Source of the DNA: Xanthomonas massiliensis
Lineage (GTDB): Bacteria > Pseudomonadota > Gammaproteobacteria > Xanthomonadales > Xanthomonadaceae
Length of the DNA: 64,000 nucleotides
Assembly: GCF_900018785.1 (NCBI RefSeq)
Contig: NZ_FCOY01000007.1
Span: 978,632-1,042,631 of the forward strand
Direction of reading: 5' to 3'
The notes under the pieces are model-generated. The model worked only from the letters and a program-made list of their open reading frames with translations. It did not search any database and was not told the origin of the DNA. Both the position numbers and the translations under genes were made by a program. Shown here in pieces: positions 9,604 to 18,736 of the stretch (the stretch's first letter is position 1; every line of letters starts with the position of its first letter).

Positions 9604-10932
9604 TCAGCGTGTCGCGTCCGCGGCCAGCGGCGCACCCAACTCCAGCCGCATGTGCTCGAAATCCAGCGTCCACGCGTCGAAGGCGTTGAGCACGTCGCCG
9701 CCGAGCACGCCCTGGCTGCGCATGCGCACGTCGTCGGAGTCGCGCAGCGCGACCGGCAGCGCCGGCAGCACGGTGGTGCGTCCACCCGCCTCCACTTCGA
9801 CCTGCGGCCAGGTGACGACCGCGCGCTCGGTGGCGCCGCCGGCGCCGGCCAGGCGCTGGCGCGATTCGGCCAGGCCGTGCAGCAGCTGCGGGTGCGCCTC
9901 GGCAAAGCGCGGCGACAGCGACGTCGCGCCGGCGCCGCTGTCCAGGTGCAGCGGCACCGCGACCCCGCCCACGCGCGCATCGACGAACAGGTCGCTGCCG
10001 GCCAGGGCGAGATTGCGCGGCGCGTCGGCATCGCCGGCGCCGGGCTCGGGCACCAGCCGGCCGTCGTGGCCGAAGCGCACGCGCCGCATCGCGCGGAACA
10101 CCGGGAAGCCGACGATCGCCTCGATGCGGTAGCCGCCGGGCAGCGGCATCTCCAGCTGCGCATCGTCGAGCACCAGGAAGGCGACATGCTCGAGCGCCAG
10201 CCCGGCCAGTTCGAGCCGGTCGGCCATCGCCACCCGCACCGCCACCTGCTGGCGGCTGGAGGAGCCGACGCCGGCCTCGCCCAGCATGCGCAGGCCCAGC
10301 CGCGCGGCGGTGCTGGCCGAGACCACCGAGAGGTTGGCGCCGGTATCGAGCACCACCTGCTGCGCGTGCCCGTTGATCCTCGCCTGCGCCCGCGGCAGCC
10401 CGGCCCGGTCGCGCGCATAGGCCACCGCGGCAGGCAGGAAGCCGGCCACGCGCTGCGCCGGCGCGGTGGCCAGGCGCGCGGCCAGGGTCGCCATCATCGT
10501 CGCGCCCTCGATCTCCTCGGCGCTGCCGTCGCAGCGGGCCAGCCGCGTCGCGCGCGCCTGCGCCGCGGTGGCCGCGCGGGCGTAGCGGGCGGAGGCGAAG
10601 GCGGCATCGGCGATCACCGACTGCGCCAGCGCGGCATCGCAGTCGGCCTGGCCATGCTCGGCCAGGAAGGTCCCGGCCAGCGCGAGGGCGCGGTCCTCGT
10701 CCAGCCGGGCGGCGGCGATGCGCGCCTGCGCCAGCGTCGTCCACGGCGGCGGCAGGCCGGGCAGCGCCGCGACCAGGCCGGCGACGTCGCCATCGGCCGC
10801 GGCCTCCAGCCGCTGGCGCGCCTGCGCCGCGGAATCGGAGGGCGGCGCAGCCAGCGCCGGCAGCGCGGCCAGCGCCAGCAGCACGAGCGCGAAACGGCCG
10901 CGACGGGCCGGGGAGGTGGAGCAAACGTTCAT
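9604..10932 (-). CDS. Exported retropepsin-like aspartic protease with two aspartyl motifs
   Basis: Predicted periplasmic aspartyl protease family protein of 442 residues. ATG 10930-10932 was preferred to the upstream ATG at 10989 because it begins a signal peptide (RRGRFALVLLALAALPALAAP). Two retropepsin half-sites are visible: VVLDTGANLSVVS followed by an IVGFPVF strand, and LHLDSGAGATSLS followed by GVLGGDVLNAFDAWTLDF. The two half-sites in one chain resemble a pseudo-dimeric pepsin-like arrangement (PF13650/PF13975-like). The roughly 150-residue Ala-rich helical N-terminal part may act as a propeptide or TPR-like region. It is divergent from the DUF2975/XRE operon, sharing a 72-bp intergenic region. 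Substrate unknown. Confidence 0.8.
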   Translation of the reverse strand: MNVCSTSPARRGRFALVLLALAALPALAAPPSDSAAQARQRLEAAADGDVAGLVAALPGLPPPWTTLAQARIAAARLDEDRALALAGTFLAEHGQADCDAALAQSVIADAAFASARYARAATAAQARATRLARCDGSAEEIEGATMMATLAARLATAPAQRVAGFLPAAVAYARDRAGLPRAQARINGHAQQVVLDTGANLSVVSASTAARLGLRMLGEAGVGSSSRQQVAVRVAMADRLELAGLALEHVAFLVLDDAQLEMPLPGGYRIEAIVGFPVFRAMRRVRFGHDGRLVPEPGAGDADAPRNLALAGSDLFVDARVGGVAVPLHLDSGAGATSLSPRFAEAHPQLLHGLAESRQRLAGAGGATERAVVTWPQVEVEAGGRTTVLPALPVALRDSDDVRMRSQGVLGGDVLNAFDAWTLDFEHMRLELGAPLAADATR

Positions 10933-10957
10933 CTGCAGGTATCCTGATCCAGGAAAA

Positions 10958-10985
10958 TTGTTTTCTGTAAAACAGAAATTAATAT
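10958..10985 (+). promoter_or_regulatory. Promoter with embedded inverted-repeat operator for the DUF2975/XRE operon
   Basis: TTGTTT (10958-10963) and TAATAT (10980-10985) are spaced by 16 bp like a -35/-10 pair. Between them lies the perfect dyad TTTCTGT-AAA-ACAGAAA (10962-10978). A repressor bound there would block RNA polymerase. The XRE protein encoded second in the operon is the obvious candidate. The A+T richness contrasts sharply with the flanks. Confidence 0.6.
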
Positions 10986-11004
10986 GCACAATACGGAAAA
11001 GTCA

Positions 11005-11499
11005 ATGCGGCTCGCCCGGGCCGCGCGGCGGTTGCGCTGGGTGCTGTGGCTGGGCGTGGCGCTGGCCCTGCTGCTGACCGCCAGCGGCGTGGCCGGTGCC
11101 TGGCGCGGCGGCGGCGGCCCCGGCGGCACGATCCTGGATACCGGCGGCCTGCCGCTGGCCTGGGCCAGCGCACTGGCAATCGCGCAGGGATTGCTGGTGG
11201 CCGCCGCGCTGCATCCGCTGGCGGTGCTGCTGGGGCAGGTGCGCGCCGAGCGGCTGTTCCCGCCGCAGGCCAGCCGCCGCTTCGGCCGCTTCGCCACGCT
11301 GCTGTTGCTGGCGATGCTGGTCCACGGCGTGGTGCCGGCGCTGCTCGCCGCCGTGCTGGCCCCGCACGGCGATGCCCTCGTGGTGCACTTCGATGCCGCC
11401 GACCTGCTGGCGCTGCTGGTCGGCGCCGTGCTGTGGCTGGTGGCACGCTTCTTCGCCGAGGCCGAACGCCTCGAAGAAGACCAGCACGCGATCGTCTGA
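11005..11499 (+). CDS. DUF2975 family integral membrane protein
   Basis: Small inner-membrane protein of unknown function, 164 residues from ATG 11005. An upstream in-frame ATG at 10984 would lie inside the -10 element, so the second start (preceded by GGAAAAG) is preferred. Four hydrophobic segments are visible (VLWLGVALALLLTAS, LAWASALAIAQGLLVAAAL, FATLLLLAMLVHGVVPALLA, LLALLVGAVLWLVARFF), with FAEAERLEEDQHAIV at the C-terminus, the typical DUF2975 ending. The family is usually encoded beside a small XRE regulator, as here (7 bp apart). Confidence 0.85.
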   Translation: MRLARAARRLRWVLWLGVALALLLTASGVAGAWRGGGGPGGTILDTGGLPLAWASALAIAQGLLVAAALHPLAVLLGQVRAERLFPPQASRRFGRFATLLLLAMLVHGVVPALLAAVLAPHGDALVVHFDAADLLALLVGAVLWLVARFFAEAERLEEDQHAIV

Positions 11500-11506
11500 G
11501 GCGCGC

Positions 11507-11740
11507 ATGGCCATCGTCGTACGCCTGGATGTGATGCTCGCGCTGCGCAAGGTGCGCTCGCGCGAACTGGCCCAGCACGTGGGCATCACCGAATCGAACC
11601 TGTCCCTGCTCAAGTCCGGGCGGGTGCGCGGCATCCGCTTCGAGACGCTGTCGAAGATCTGCCAGTACCTGCAGTGCCAGCCCGGCGACCTGCTGGCCTA
11701 CGAACCCGACGACGACGGGCCGGGGGCCGATGTCCCGTGA
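11507..11740 (+). CDS. Small XRE-family HTH regulator (YozG-like)
   Basis: A 77-residue protein that is essentially one Cro/CI-type helix-turn-helix: LALRKVRSRELAQHVGITESNLSLLKSGRVRGIRFETLSKICQYLQCQPGDLL. ATG 11507 lies 7 bp after the DUF2975 stop. Such one-domain regulators normally travel with DUF2975 proteins and probably control their own operon; the dyad at 10962-10978 is the likely binding site. Partner and role by family association only. Confidence 0.9.
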   Translation: MAIVVRLDVMLALRKVRSRELAQHVGITESNLSLLKSGRVRGIRFETLSKICQYLQCQPGDLLAYEPDDDGPGADVP

Positions 11741-11941
11741 CCGGCGATCCGGCTACCGCGGCGGGGCTTCCAGGCAGGCCGCCCTCGCCGATGCCGGATG
11801 ACGCCACGTGACGCCGTGGACTTCGTCCGGCTTCCCCGCCTGTTCTTGCGCTGTTCCCGGATCACGGGCGGGCGCTGCGTCGCGGCAAGGGGGCCGGCAC
11901 GGCGGCGCTACACTCGGCCACGCCTTCGACGGAGCACCGCC

Positions 11942-12325
11942 ATGAGCCACCGCAGCCGCCTGGCCGGTTTCATCATCGACTGCCAGGGCGAGGACCACGA
12001 GACCGCCGCCGCGTTCTGGAGCCAGGCGCTGGGCCTGCCGCGCGGGGAAACCTACGCCGAGGGCGCGGCCCGCTACACGGAGCTGAGCGGCGCGCCGGCG
12101 GCGCTGAACATCGAGGTGCAGCAGGTCGAGCACCCCTCGCGCGTGCACCTGGACATCGAGGCCGACGACATCGACGCCGAGGCCGCGCGGCTGGAGGCCC
12201 TCGGCGCCCGGCGCATCGGCTTCGTCAAGCGCTGGTGGGTGATGGAAGCGCCCAGCGGCCAGCGTTTCTGCGTGGTGCGGATGAAGCACCCCGAGCGCGG
12301 CGCCGAGCCCAACACCTGGGAATAG
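11942..12325 (+). CDS. VOC (glyoxalase/bleomycin-resistance fold) family protein
   Basis: 127-residue vicinal-oxygen-chelate protein. Paired beta-alpha-beta modules are visible: LAGFIIDCQGEDHETAAAFW at the N-terminus, HLDIEADDIDAEAARLEALGA in the middle and the usual closing VMEAPSGQRFCVVR near the C-terminus. The pattern matches Glyoxalase-like domain proteins (Glyoxalase_6). Conserved metal-ligand positions cannot be assigned, and no substrate is suggested by neighbours. ATG 11942 follows GGAGCACCGCC. Confidence 0.85.
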   Translation: MSHRSRLAGFIIDCQGEDHETAAAFWSQALGLPRGETYAEGAARYTELSGAPAALNIEVQQVEHPSRVHLDIEADDIDAEAARLEALGARRIGFVKRWWVMEAPSGQRFCVVRMKHPERGAEPNTWE

Positions 12326-12996
12326 GGACACCGCCATGTCCCTGCCGGCCAGGCGCGGCCGCGACGCGGGCATCTAGCCTCGGCCGGGCACCGGCGGCGT
12401 CCGGTTCCACGGAATGAAGGGGCGTGCGGCCGATCGGCACGCCGTGACGATATGTCGGCCGGATCGCACGTTCGACGGCTACGACGCACCCACGCCCGCC
12501 CGGAAGCGTCGCCGGGCTGGACCGCGCAAGCCGACGCGCGTTGGCGGACGACCTGCGCCGGCGCAGGATCCGGCCATGCCCCGTCGCGGGGTACGGCATG
12601 CCGGCCGCCGCGCGGCGGCGCGTTTCCCGCGGCAGCCAACGCACTTCCGGCAGGGGCCGCGACGGCCCGGCTCAGCGCCCCGGGGCGATCCACAGCCGGT
12701 CGCCGGACCGGCGTGTCCTCGCACGCCGACCGCATGTGGCCAGGACGCGGGCGGCCCAGCCACGATCAGGCGGGCGCGGGCGCGCGCCCGAAGGTCCTGC
12801 AGCCGGTCCGGACGACGGGGACGATCCGTTCGGACGAACGCAACACGACCGGCTGCCGCGATGCGCCCACCTGCTGTCCGAAGCGCGCCATCCGCATGCG
12901 CGCGAGCGCCGGCCCGCCGGCGCAGGCGCAGGGGATCGGCGCGGGAAACCCCGCATCCGCTACGGCCTCCCGGACGTCCGATCCCACCGCGGCCCT
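12326..12996. other. Intergenic region, no gene recognised (671 bp)
   Basis: G+C-rich sequence in which many frames are open by composition alone. None has a convincing start, ribosome site or recognisable protein motif on either strand. No terminator with a T tract or long repeat was seen. Confidence 0.6.
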
Positions 12997-13344
12997 TCAG
13001 TCCTCCTCGCCGTCGTCCTCACCGTCGTCCTCGACGTCCTGGCTCACCGCGTCCGCCGCCGGGCGCGGCCGGCGCTTGGCGGGGCGGCTGAGGATCTCGA
13101 CGTAGAACCGGTCGTGGGCCGCGGCCACCAGCGCATCCACGGCCGGGATCAGCCCGGCCACGTCCACCGCACGGGCATCGGCCTCGTCGGCCCCGACGCG
13201 CACGTCGAAATCCCAGAAGTCGGCGCCGGCGGGCAGGGCCTTGCGCCGCTCGCGCCGCAGGTACCGGCGGATGTCGTGCTTGCTGGCCTCGAGCAGGCGG
13301 TCGCGGTGCTTGCCCTCGATGTCGAGCTGGTAGGTCTTTCTCAC
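12997..13344 (-). CDS. DUF6172 family protein
   Basis: 115-residue protein of unknown function. The family core is clear: MRKTYQLDIEGKHRDRLLEA, KHDIRRYLRRERRKALP and DFWDFDVRVG, followed by a highly acidic tail (EDDGEDDGEED). The start is a GTG at 13342-13344, since the conserved family N-terminus begins exactly there and no ATG is available in frame nearby. Positively charged core and acidic tail suggest a cytoplasmic nucleic-acid- or protein-binding role, but that is speculation. Confidence 0.85.
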   Translation of the reverse strand: MRKTYQLDIEGKHRDRLLEASKHDIRRYLRRERRKALPAGADFWDFDVRVGADEADARAVDVAGLIPAVDALVAAAHDRFYVEILSRPAKRRPRPAADAVSQDVEDDGEDDGEED

Positions 13345-13647
13345 GGGATTTCGTCCAGGCAGGAAGTGAAGTGGCCGGTCCGGCGGCGGGCGGCATCGCC
13401 GGCCTCGCGGTCCGCATGCGCGCCATGATGAGGCCGGGGCCGCCGGATTGCGCGCCAGTGTCGATCGAACGCTGCTGCCGCACCGCCGCCGGCGCAGAGG
13501 ACGCGCCCATCCCCGCGGACACGGGATGGATGCCGCGGCGACAGGCCGCGCTGACGAAAACGCGCCGGCACCTCGGGGCGCCCGGACGGCCCGGCCGGGC
13601 CGGCGGAGGCCACTACAATCGCGGCTTCCCGGCCGCCGAGGCATCCC
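13345..13647. other. Divergent intergenic region (303 bp)
   Basis: Separates the DUF6172 gene from the SDR gene transcribed in the opposite direction. It must hold both promoters, but no clear -10/-35 pair, dyad or small ORF was identified. Confidence 0.5.
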
Positions 13648-14421
13648 ATGACCGCGTCTTCCCCGATCCCCGGCGCCTTCGCCGGCCGCCGCGTCCTCGT
13701 CGCCGGCGCCAGCCGCGGCATCGGCTACGCCATCGCCGAGGCCTTCGTCCGCGCCGGCGCGCGGGTGTCGATCTGCGCGCGCGGCCGCGACCGGCTCGAA
13801 CAGGCCGCCGACGCGCTGTCCGCCCACGGGCATCCCGTCCATCGCCTGGCCTGCGACCTGTCCGACCCGGCGCAGATCCAGGCCTATGTCGAGGCCGCCG
13901 CCGGCGCGCTCGGCGGCCTCGACGTGGTGGTGAACAACGCTTCCGGCTACGGCAACGGCCGCGACGACGCCAGCTGGCGCGCCGGCTTCGAGGTCGACCT
14001 GATGGCCGCGGTGCGCTGCAACCGCGCCGCGCTGGCGCACCTGCGCGGCGGCACCGATCCGGCGATCGTCAACATCAGCTCGATCAACGGCACGCGTCCC
14101 ACCCCGCGCGCGATGGCCTATTCCACTGCCAAGGCCGCGCTGAACTACTACACGGTGACCCTGGCCGCCGAACTGGCGCGCGAGCGCATCCGCGTCAACG
14201 CCGTCGCGCCGGGCTCGATCGAGTTCCCCGGCGGGCTGTGGGAGCGCCGCCGCGACGAGGCGCCGGCGCTGTACGCCGGCATCCGCGCGAGCATCCCGTT
14301 CGGCGGCTTCGGCGCGGTGGAGGACGTCGCCCATGCCGTGCTGTTCCTGGCCTCGCCGCAGGCATGCTGGATCACCGGGCAGGTGCTGGCGGTGGACGGC
14401 GGGCAGTCGCTGGGCGCCTGA
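13648..14421 (+). CDS. SDR family NAD(P)-dependent oxidoreductase
   Basis: 257-residue classical short-chain dehydrogenase. Rossmann glycine motif GASRGIG at 20-26, NNAS motif after DVVV, catalytic Ser in VNISSING, and Tyr/Lys in YSTAK. The C-terminus VLAVDGGQSLGA is typical of FabG-like SDRs. Cofactor and substrate cannot be read from sequence. It converges on the next gene with only 3 bp between stops. Confidence 0.92.
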   Translation: MTASSPIPGAFAGRRVLVAGASRGIGYAIAEAFVRAGARVSICARGRDRLEQAADALSAHGHPVHRLACDLSDPAQIQAYVEAAAGALGGLDVVVNNASGYGNGRDDASWRAGFEVDLMAAVRCNRAALAHLRGGTDPAIVNISSINGTRPTPRAMAYSTAKAALNYYTVTLAAELARERIRVNAVAPGSIEFPGGLWERRRDEAPALYAGIRASIPFGGFGAVEDVAHAVLFLASPQACWITGQVLAVDGGQSLGA

Positions 14422-14424
14422 CCC

Positions 14425-15060
14425 TCAACCGGCCAGCTGCGCCGCATCGACCACGTGCACGCCGTCGCGCGGCGCCAGCACCGCCTGCACCAGCGCGGCG
14501 GCGACGTGGGCGGCCGGATCGATGCGCAAGCCGCGCGGCAGCAGCGGCCCCAGCGCGCGCAGCAGCGCCGCCGCGGCACGCTCGGCGCGCCGCCGCTCGT
14601 GGCGCTCGCCGCCGATCAGCCCCGGGCGCACCAGCGTCAGCGAAGGGAACCCGAGCAGGCACAGGTCGCGTTCGAGCTCGCCCTTGACCCGGCTGTAGAA
14701 GAACCGCGACTGCGTATCGGCACCCTTGGCCGAATTCAGGGCGAAGATGCGCGCACCGTGGCGCAGCGCGATCTGCGCACAGGCCAGCGGATAGTCGTGG
14801 TCGACATGGCGGAAGGCGGCGCGGCTGCCGGCCTTGGCCCGGGTGGTACCCAGCGCGCAGACCACCGCATCGACCGCCCACCAGGCCGCCTCGGCGGGCA
14901 GCGCCTCGAAATCGACCACGGGCGCCAGCAGCTTCGCCTCCGCCTGCGCCAGCGCATGCCGCACCGGCGCCACCACCTGCGTGCAGCGCGGATCGTCCAG
15001 CAACTGGCGCAGCACATGGCTGCCGACCAGGCCGGTGGCGCCCAGTAGCATGACCTTCAT
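14425..15060 (-). CDS. NAD(P)H-binding protein of the atypical SDR/TIP30-like family
   Basis: 211-residue atypical SDR. N-terminal MKVMLLGATGLVGSHVLRQLL is a GxxGxxG nucleotide-binding motif, followed by DAVVCALGTT, FALNSAKGAD, FFYSRVKGELE (active-site-like YxxxK) and LVRPGLIGG. It resembles HTATIP2/Ycf39-type oxidoreductases. Starts at ATG 15058-15060. Function unknown; possibly redox sensing or a housekeeping reductase. Confidence 0.85.
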   Translation of the reverse strand: MKVMLLGATGLVGSHVLRQLLDDPRCTQVVAPVRHALAQAEAKLLAPVVDFEALPAEAAWWAVDAVVCALGTTRAKAGSRAAFRHVDHDYPLACAQIALRHGARIFALNSAKGADTQSRFFYSRVKGELERDLCLLGFPSLTLVRPGLIGGERHERRRAERAAAALLRALGPLLPRGLRIDPAAHVAAALVQAVLAPRDGVHVVDAAQLAG

Positions 15061-15112
15061 CGAATGTTCCCGCGTTGTCCCTGGCCCGATGATGCCGCGT
15101 ATGGCCGTGGCG

Positions 15113-15460
15113 TCAATGCCCGCGCGCGCCGGCCATGATCACCGCCATGCCGGCCAGGCACAGCCCCATGCCCAGCCAGTCGGTGGCGGCCGGACGCACG
15201 CCGTCCACCGCCCACAGCCACAGCAGCGCCACGCAGATGTAGATGCCGCCATAGGCGGCATAGGTGCGGCCGGAGGCGGTGGGATGCAGGGTCAGCAACC
15301 AGGCGAACAGCGCCAGGCTCGCCGCCACCGGCAGCAGCAGCCAGGCCGAGCGGCCCTGGCGCAGCCACAGCCAGGGCAGGTAGCAACCGAGGATCTCGGC
15401 CAGCGCGGTGGCCAGGAACAGGCCGAGGGTCTTGACCAGCCCGGGCAACAGGACCGTCAT
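15113..15460 (-). CDS. YnfA family small membrane protein
   Basis: 115-residue inner-membrane protein with four hydrophobic helices, belonging to UPF0060/YnfA ([59 protein letters not shown]). Family members resemble small multidrug-resistance transporters, but no substrate is established for this subgroup. It starts 3 bp after the DUF808 stop on the same strand, so the two form a coupled operon. Confidence 0.93.
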   Translation of the reverse strand: MTVLLPGLVKTLGLFLATALAEILGCYLPWLWLRQGRSAWLLLPVAASLALFAWLLTLHPTASGRTYAAYGGIYICVALLWLWAVDGVRPAATDWLGMGLCLAGMAVIMAGARGH

Positions 15461-15463
15461 CGT

Positions 15464-16381
15464 TCAATGGCCCCCGCCGGCGCGGCCACGCAGCCATTGC
15501 CAGGCCTGCACCGCCAGCAGGACGACGGTGCCGACCGCCAGGCCCACCATCACCGCGCCCAGCGCATCGGCGATGCCGCCCGCGAGCACCCGGCCGAGCG
15601 TGTCGCCGATGGCGTGGTGGACCGCCGGCACGCCGTGCACCACGATGCCGCCGCCGACCAGGAACATCGCCACGGTACCGGCCACCGACAGGCCCTTCAT
15701 CAGCCACGGCACCGCGCGCAGGATGCCGCGCCCCAGCCGTGCCGAGGCCCGCCCCTTGTCCAGCAGCCAGGCGCCGAGGTCGTCCAGCTTCACGATCGCC
15801 GCCACCACGCCGTAGACGCCGACGGTCATCGCCAGGGCCACCGCCACCAGCACCGCCAGGCGCTCCACGAACGCGGTGCCGGCCGGGATCACGCCCAGCG
15901 CCAGCACGATGATCTCCGCCGAGAGGACGAAATCGGTGCGGATCGCGCCGGCCACCTTGGTCTTCTCCATCGCGACCAGGTCGGTGCCGGCATCGGCCAG
16001 CGCCTGCAGGCGTTCGGCGCGGCGGGCCGCCTCGTCCTGCGCCGGGTGCAGGAAGCGGTGCGCCAGCTTTTCCACGCCCTCGAAACACAGGTAGGCACCG
16101 CCGACCATCATCAACGGCATCACCAGCCACGGCAGCCAGGCGCTGATCGCCAGCGCCAGCGGCACCAGGATGGCCTTGTTGCGCAGCGAACCCTTGGCCA
16201 CCGCCCACACCACCGGCAGCTCGCGGTCGGCGCGCACCCCGGTGACCTGCTGGGCATTGAGCGCCAGATCGTCGCCCAGCACGCCCACGGTCTTCTTGGC
16301 CGCGACCTTGGTCAGGACCGAGATGTCGTCGAGCAGCGAGGCGATGTCGTCGAGCAGGGTGAACAGGCTGGCGCCGGCCAT
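15464..16381 (-). CDS. DUF808 (YedI-like) membrane protein
   Basis: 305-residue integral membrane protein. Hallmarks of DUF808 are the N-terminus SLFTLLDDIASLLDDISVLTK and AAKKTVGVLGDDLALNAQQVTG, then multiple transmembrane helices (LVPLALAISAWLPWLVMPLMMVGGAYLC, IIVLALGVI, VALAMTVGVYGVVAAIV). Function is not known for the family. First gene of a two-gene operon with YnfA. Confidence 0.93.
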   Translation of the reverse strand: MAGASLFTLLDDIASLLDDISVLTKVAAKKTVGVLGDDLALNAQQVTGVRADRELPVVWAVAKGSLRNKAILVPLALAISAWLPWLVMPLMMVGGAYLCFEGVEKLAHRFLHPAQDEAARRAERLQALADAGTDLVAMEKTKVAGAIRTDFVLSAEIIVLALGVIPAGTAFVERLAVLVAVALAMTVGVYGVVAAIVKLDDLGAWLLDKGRASARLGRGILRAVPWLMKGLSVAGTVAMFLVGGGIVVHGVPAVHHAIGDTLGRVLAGGIADALGAVMVGLAVGTVVLLAVQAWQWLRGRAGGGH

Positions 16382-16514
16382 GGACGAACGTTCCGCGAGG
16401 GTGGGGGCCGCGCATTGTCGCCCATCGGCCCGTCCGCCAGGCGCGCAGCGCGCGGACCGGGAACGCGATACCCGTCACGGAAAACATTTCAGTCAGCTTC
16501 GTGCAGGCATGCTG

Positions 16515-16532
16515 CTGTCACGTGATTGTCAT
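16515..16532 (+). promoter_or_regulatory. Possible PHO-box-like direct repeat upstream of the OpgB-like gene
   Basis: CTGTCAC-GTGA-TTGTCAT: two 7-bp near-copies of the PhoB half-site CTGTCAT at 11-bp spacing, each with one mismatch. It is 84 bp before the ATG. The spacer is not A+T-rich, and no good -10 box follows, so this is only a candidate. Confidence 0.35.
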
Positions 16533-16615
16533 GGTGTTGCACACCGTGGCGGCCCCATCCGGCAGGTGACGTGCTCGTGCACGCCTGCCCTTCCCTAACC
16601 GGATAGGCGACCGAC

Positions 16616-18736
16616 ATGAACTGGATACTGGTTGTTGCATTGCTGGCCCTGCTGGGCCTGACGCTGGCCTCGCGGCGCTGGATCTGGCCCAAGGCCGCGG
16701 CCCTCTCGCTGCTGCTGGTGGCGCTGAACTCGTGGTGGCTGCTGGACCGGCTCAGCGGCGACGGCCTGAACGCCGCCACCCTCTACCACCTGAGCGCGGA
16801 CATGGAGGGCACCGGCCTGGCCGACTTCCGCGGCGTGATCGCCGCCTACGTGGCGCTCCTGGCCGCCTCGCTGCTGCCGCTGCTGGCGCCGCTGCTGCGC
16901 CGGCGCCTGCCGCCGGGCCGCGGCGCGCCGGTGGCGGCCGGCTTCGCCCTCTCGCTCCTGGCCGCGATCGGCTGCAGCCCGCTGTACGGCGACGGCAAGC
17001 GCCTGTACCACCAGCTGCAGCCGGTGGACTACGCCCCCATCGCGGCCGACTACGTGCAGCCGGTGCAGCCCCTGTCGCGCCGGCCCAACATCGTGTGGAT
17101 CTACGGCGAGAGCCTGGAACGCACCTACCTGGACGAGGCCACCTTCCCCGGGCTGATGCCCAACCTCACGCGGCTGGCCGCGCAGGCGCTGGATTTCCGC
17201 GGCATCGGTTCGGCCGAGGGCAGCGGCTGGACCATCGCCGGGCTGGTCTCCTCGATGTGCGGGGTGCCCTTGACCACCGCGCGCGGCGACGAGAACAGCA
17301 TGGGCCGCATGGGCCGCTTCCTGCCCGAGGCCCGGTGCCTGGGCGACTACCTGCACGAGCAGGGCTACCGCAACCACTACCTGGGCGGCGCCGCCGGCGA
17401 ATTCGCCGGCAAGGGCGCCTTCCTCGCCAGCCACGGCTTCGACGAGGTCGACGACGTGGCCTGGTTCCGGCGCCAGGGCGTGGGCCGCACCCATTTCTCG
17501 GCCTGGGGCGTGCACGACGACGTGCTGCTCGATGCCGCCTGGCGGCGCTTCCAGCAGCTCTCGCGCCGGGGCGAGCCGTTCATGCTCACCACGCTGACCA
17601 TGGACACCCACCATCCGGCCGGGCACCTGCCGGTGGCGTGCAAGGGCACGCACTACCGCAGCCGCCACGGCGACATCGGCCTGCTCAACGCGCTCAACTG
17701 CAGCGACCGGCTGGTATCGCGCCTGGTGGAGCGCATCCGCAGCAGCCCGTGGGCGGACAACACCGTGATCGTGGTCGCCTCCGACCACCTGGCCATGCCC
17801 AACGACCTCAGCGAGGTACTCGCCGGCATGCAGCGCGAGAACCTGCTGCTGTTCCTGGCGCCGGGCGTCGCCCCGCACCAGCAGCGCATCGCGCAGGGCA
17901 CCACCCTGGACTCGGGCGCGACCTTGCTGGGCCTGATCGACCCGCAGGTCACCGCGCTCGGCTTCGGCCGCTCGCTGCTGCTGCCCGACGCGCAGCGCAC
18001 CGGCATCAGCGCCGCCGCCTACGCCGCCGACGACATCGGCTACCGCCGCTACCTCGCCTTCGCCCGCAGCCTGTGGACCGGCCCGCCCGACCCCGTGCTG
18101 CGCCTGGACGAGAAACAGCGCATCGTCGTCGGCCGCCAGCAGGTACGCCCGCCCGTGCTGCTGGAATACGACGAGCGCGGCGCCATCCGCTCGATGACCC
18201 TGGAAGACGCACTCGGCCGCTTCAATCGCGCCGACCACCGGCGACCGCTGGCCTATGTCGACCGCTGCACCGCCTTCGACGACGCCAACGACACCGACGA
18301 ATGGTGCGCGCTGCTCGCCGACGCGCGGCACGGCACGCGCCTGGTGCACGACGCCGCGCTGCGCCAGGGCGTGCGCGTGGACGCCAATGCGGGCGATGCG
18401 GTCAACGTGCCCGCCAACGAGCGCATCCGCCGCGCCCTGGTCGTGGCCCGGCGCGAGAAGAGCATGCGTGCCGGCCAGTACGTGCTGCGCGTGCAGGCAC
18501 GCGACCGTCCCGCGCGGGCCTTCTGGCTGGAGGCCGTATCCGGCCGCGACCGCGCCGTGCTCGCACGCCAATGGGTCTATCCCGACACCGAGGGCCGCAT
18601 CGTCATGCCGCTGTCGCTGGACCGCGACGTGGACGACCTGGAAATCCAGGCCTGGCTCGATCTCAACGAACAACTGGCCGTGGACGACTATGCGCTGGTG
18701 CGTACCGGCAGCCGTCCGCGCGGGCCGTTGTCGTGA
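16616..18736 (+). CDS. opgB: Phosphoglycerol transferase I-like sulfatase-family membrane enzyme (OpgB/MdoB-like)
   Basis: 706-residue protein with four N-terminal transmembrane segments (within residues 1-125) and a large periplasmic LTA-synthase/sulfatase domain from about residue 155 (RRPNIVWIYGESLERTYL). The likely nucleophile lies in GSGWTIAGLVSSMCG, and a metal ligand pair in VVASDHLAMPND. In E. coli, OpgB moves phosphoglycerol from phosphatidylglycerol to osmoregulated periplasmic glucans. Length is slightly below the 763-residue E. coli protein, and a C-terminal beta-rich region is retained. ATG 16616 follows a short AACCGGATAGGCG leader. Monocistronic. Confidence 0.85.
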   Translation: MNWILVVALLALLGLTLASRRWIWPKAAALSLLLVALNSWWLLDRLSGDGLNAATLYHLSADMEGTGLADFRGVIAAYVALLAASLLPLLAPLLRRRLPPGRGAPVAAGFALSLLAAIGCSPLYGDGKRLYHQLQPVDYAPIAADYVQPVQPLSRRPNIVWIYGESLERTYLDEATFPGLMPNLTRLAAQALDFRGIGSAEGSGWTIAGLVSSMCGVPLTTARGDENSMGRMGRFLPEARCLGDYLHEQGYRNHYLGGAAGEFAGKGAFLASHGFDEVDDVAWFRRQGVGRTHFSAWGVHDDVLLDAAWRRFQQLSRRGEPFMLTTLTMDTHHPAGHLPVACKGTHYRSRHGDIGLLNALNCSDRLVSRLVERIRSSPWADNTVIVVASDHLAMPNDLSEVLAGMQRENLLLFLAPGVAPHQQRIAQGTTLDSGATLLGLIDPQVTALGFGRSLLLPDAQRTGISAAAYAADDIGYRRYLAFARSLWTGPPDPVLRLDEKQRIVVGRQQVRPPVLLEYDERGAIRSMTLEDALGRFNRADHRRPLAYVDRCTAFDDANDTDEWCALLADARHGTRLVHDAALRQGVRVDANAGDAVNVPANERIRRALVVARREKSMRAGQYVLRVQARDRPARAFWLEAVSGRDRAVLARQWVYPDTEGRIVMPLSLDRDVDDLEIQAWLDLNEQLAVDDYALVRTGSRPRGPLS

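Noticed and set aside
12541-13428. Long plus-strand open frame across the intergenic region and DUF6172 gene
   Set aside because: Open by G+C composition only; it runs antisense to a recognised gene and has no motifs.
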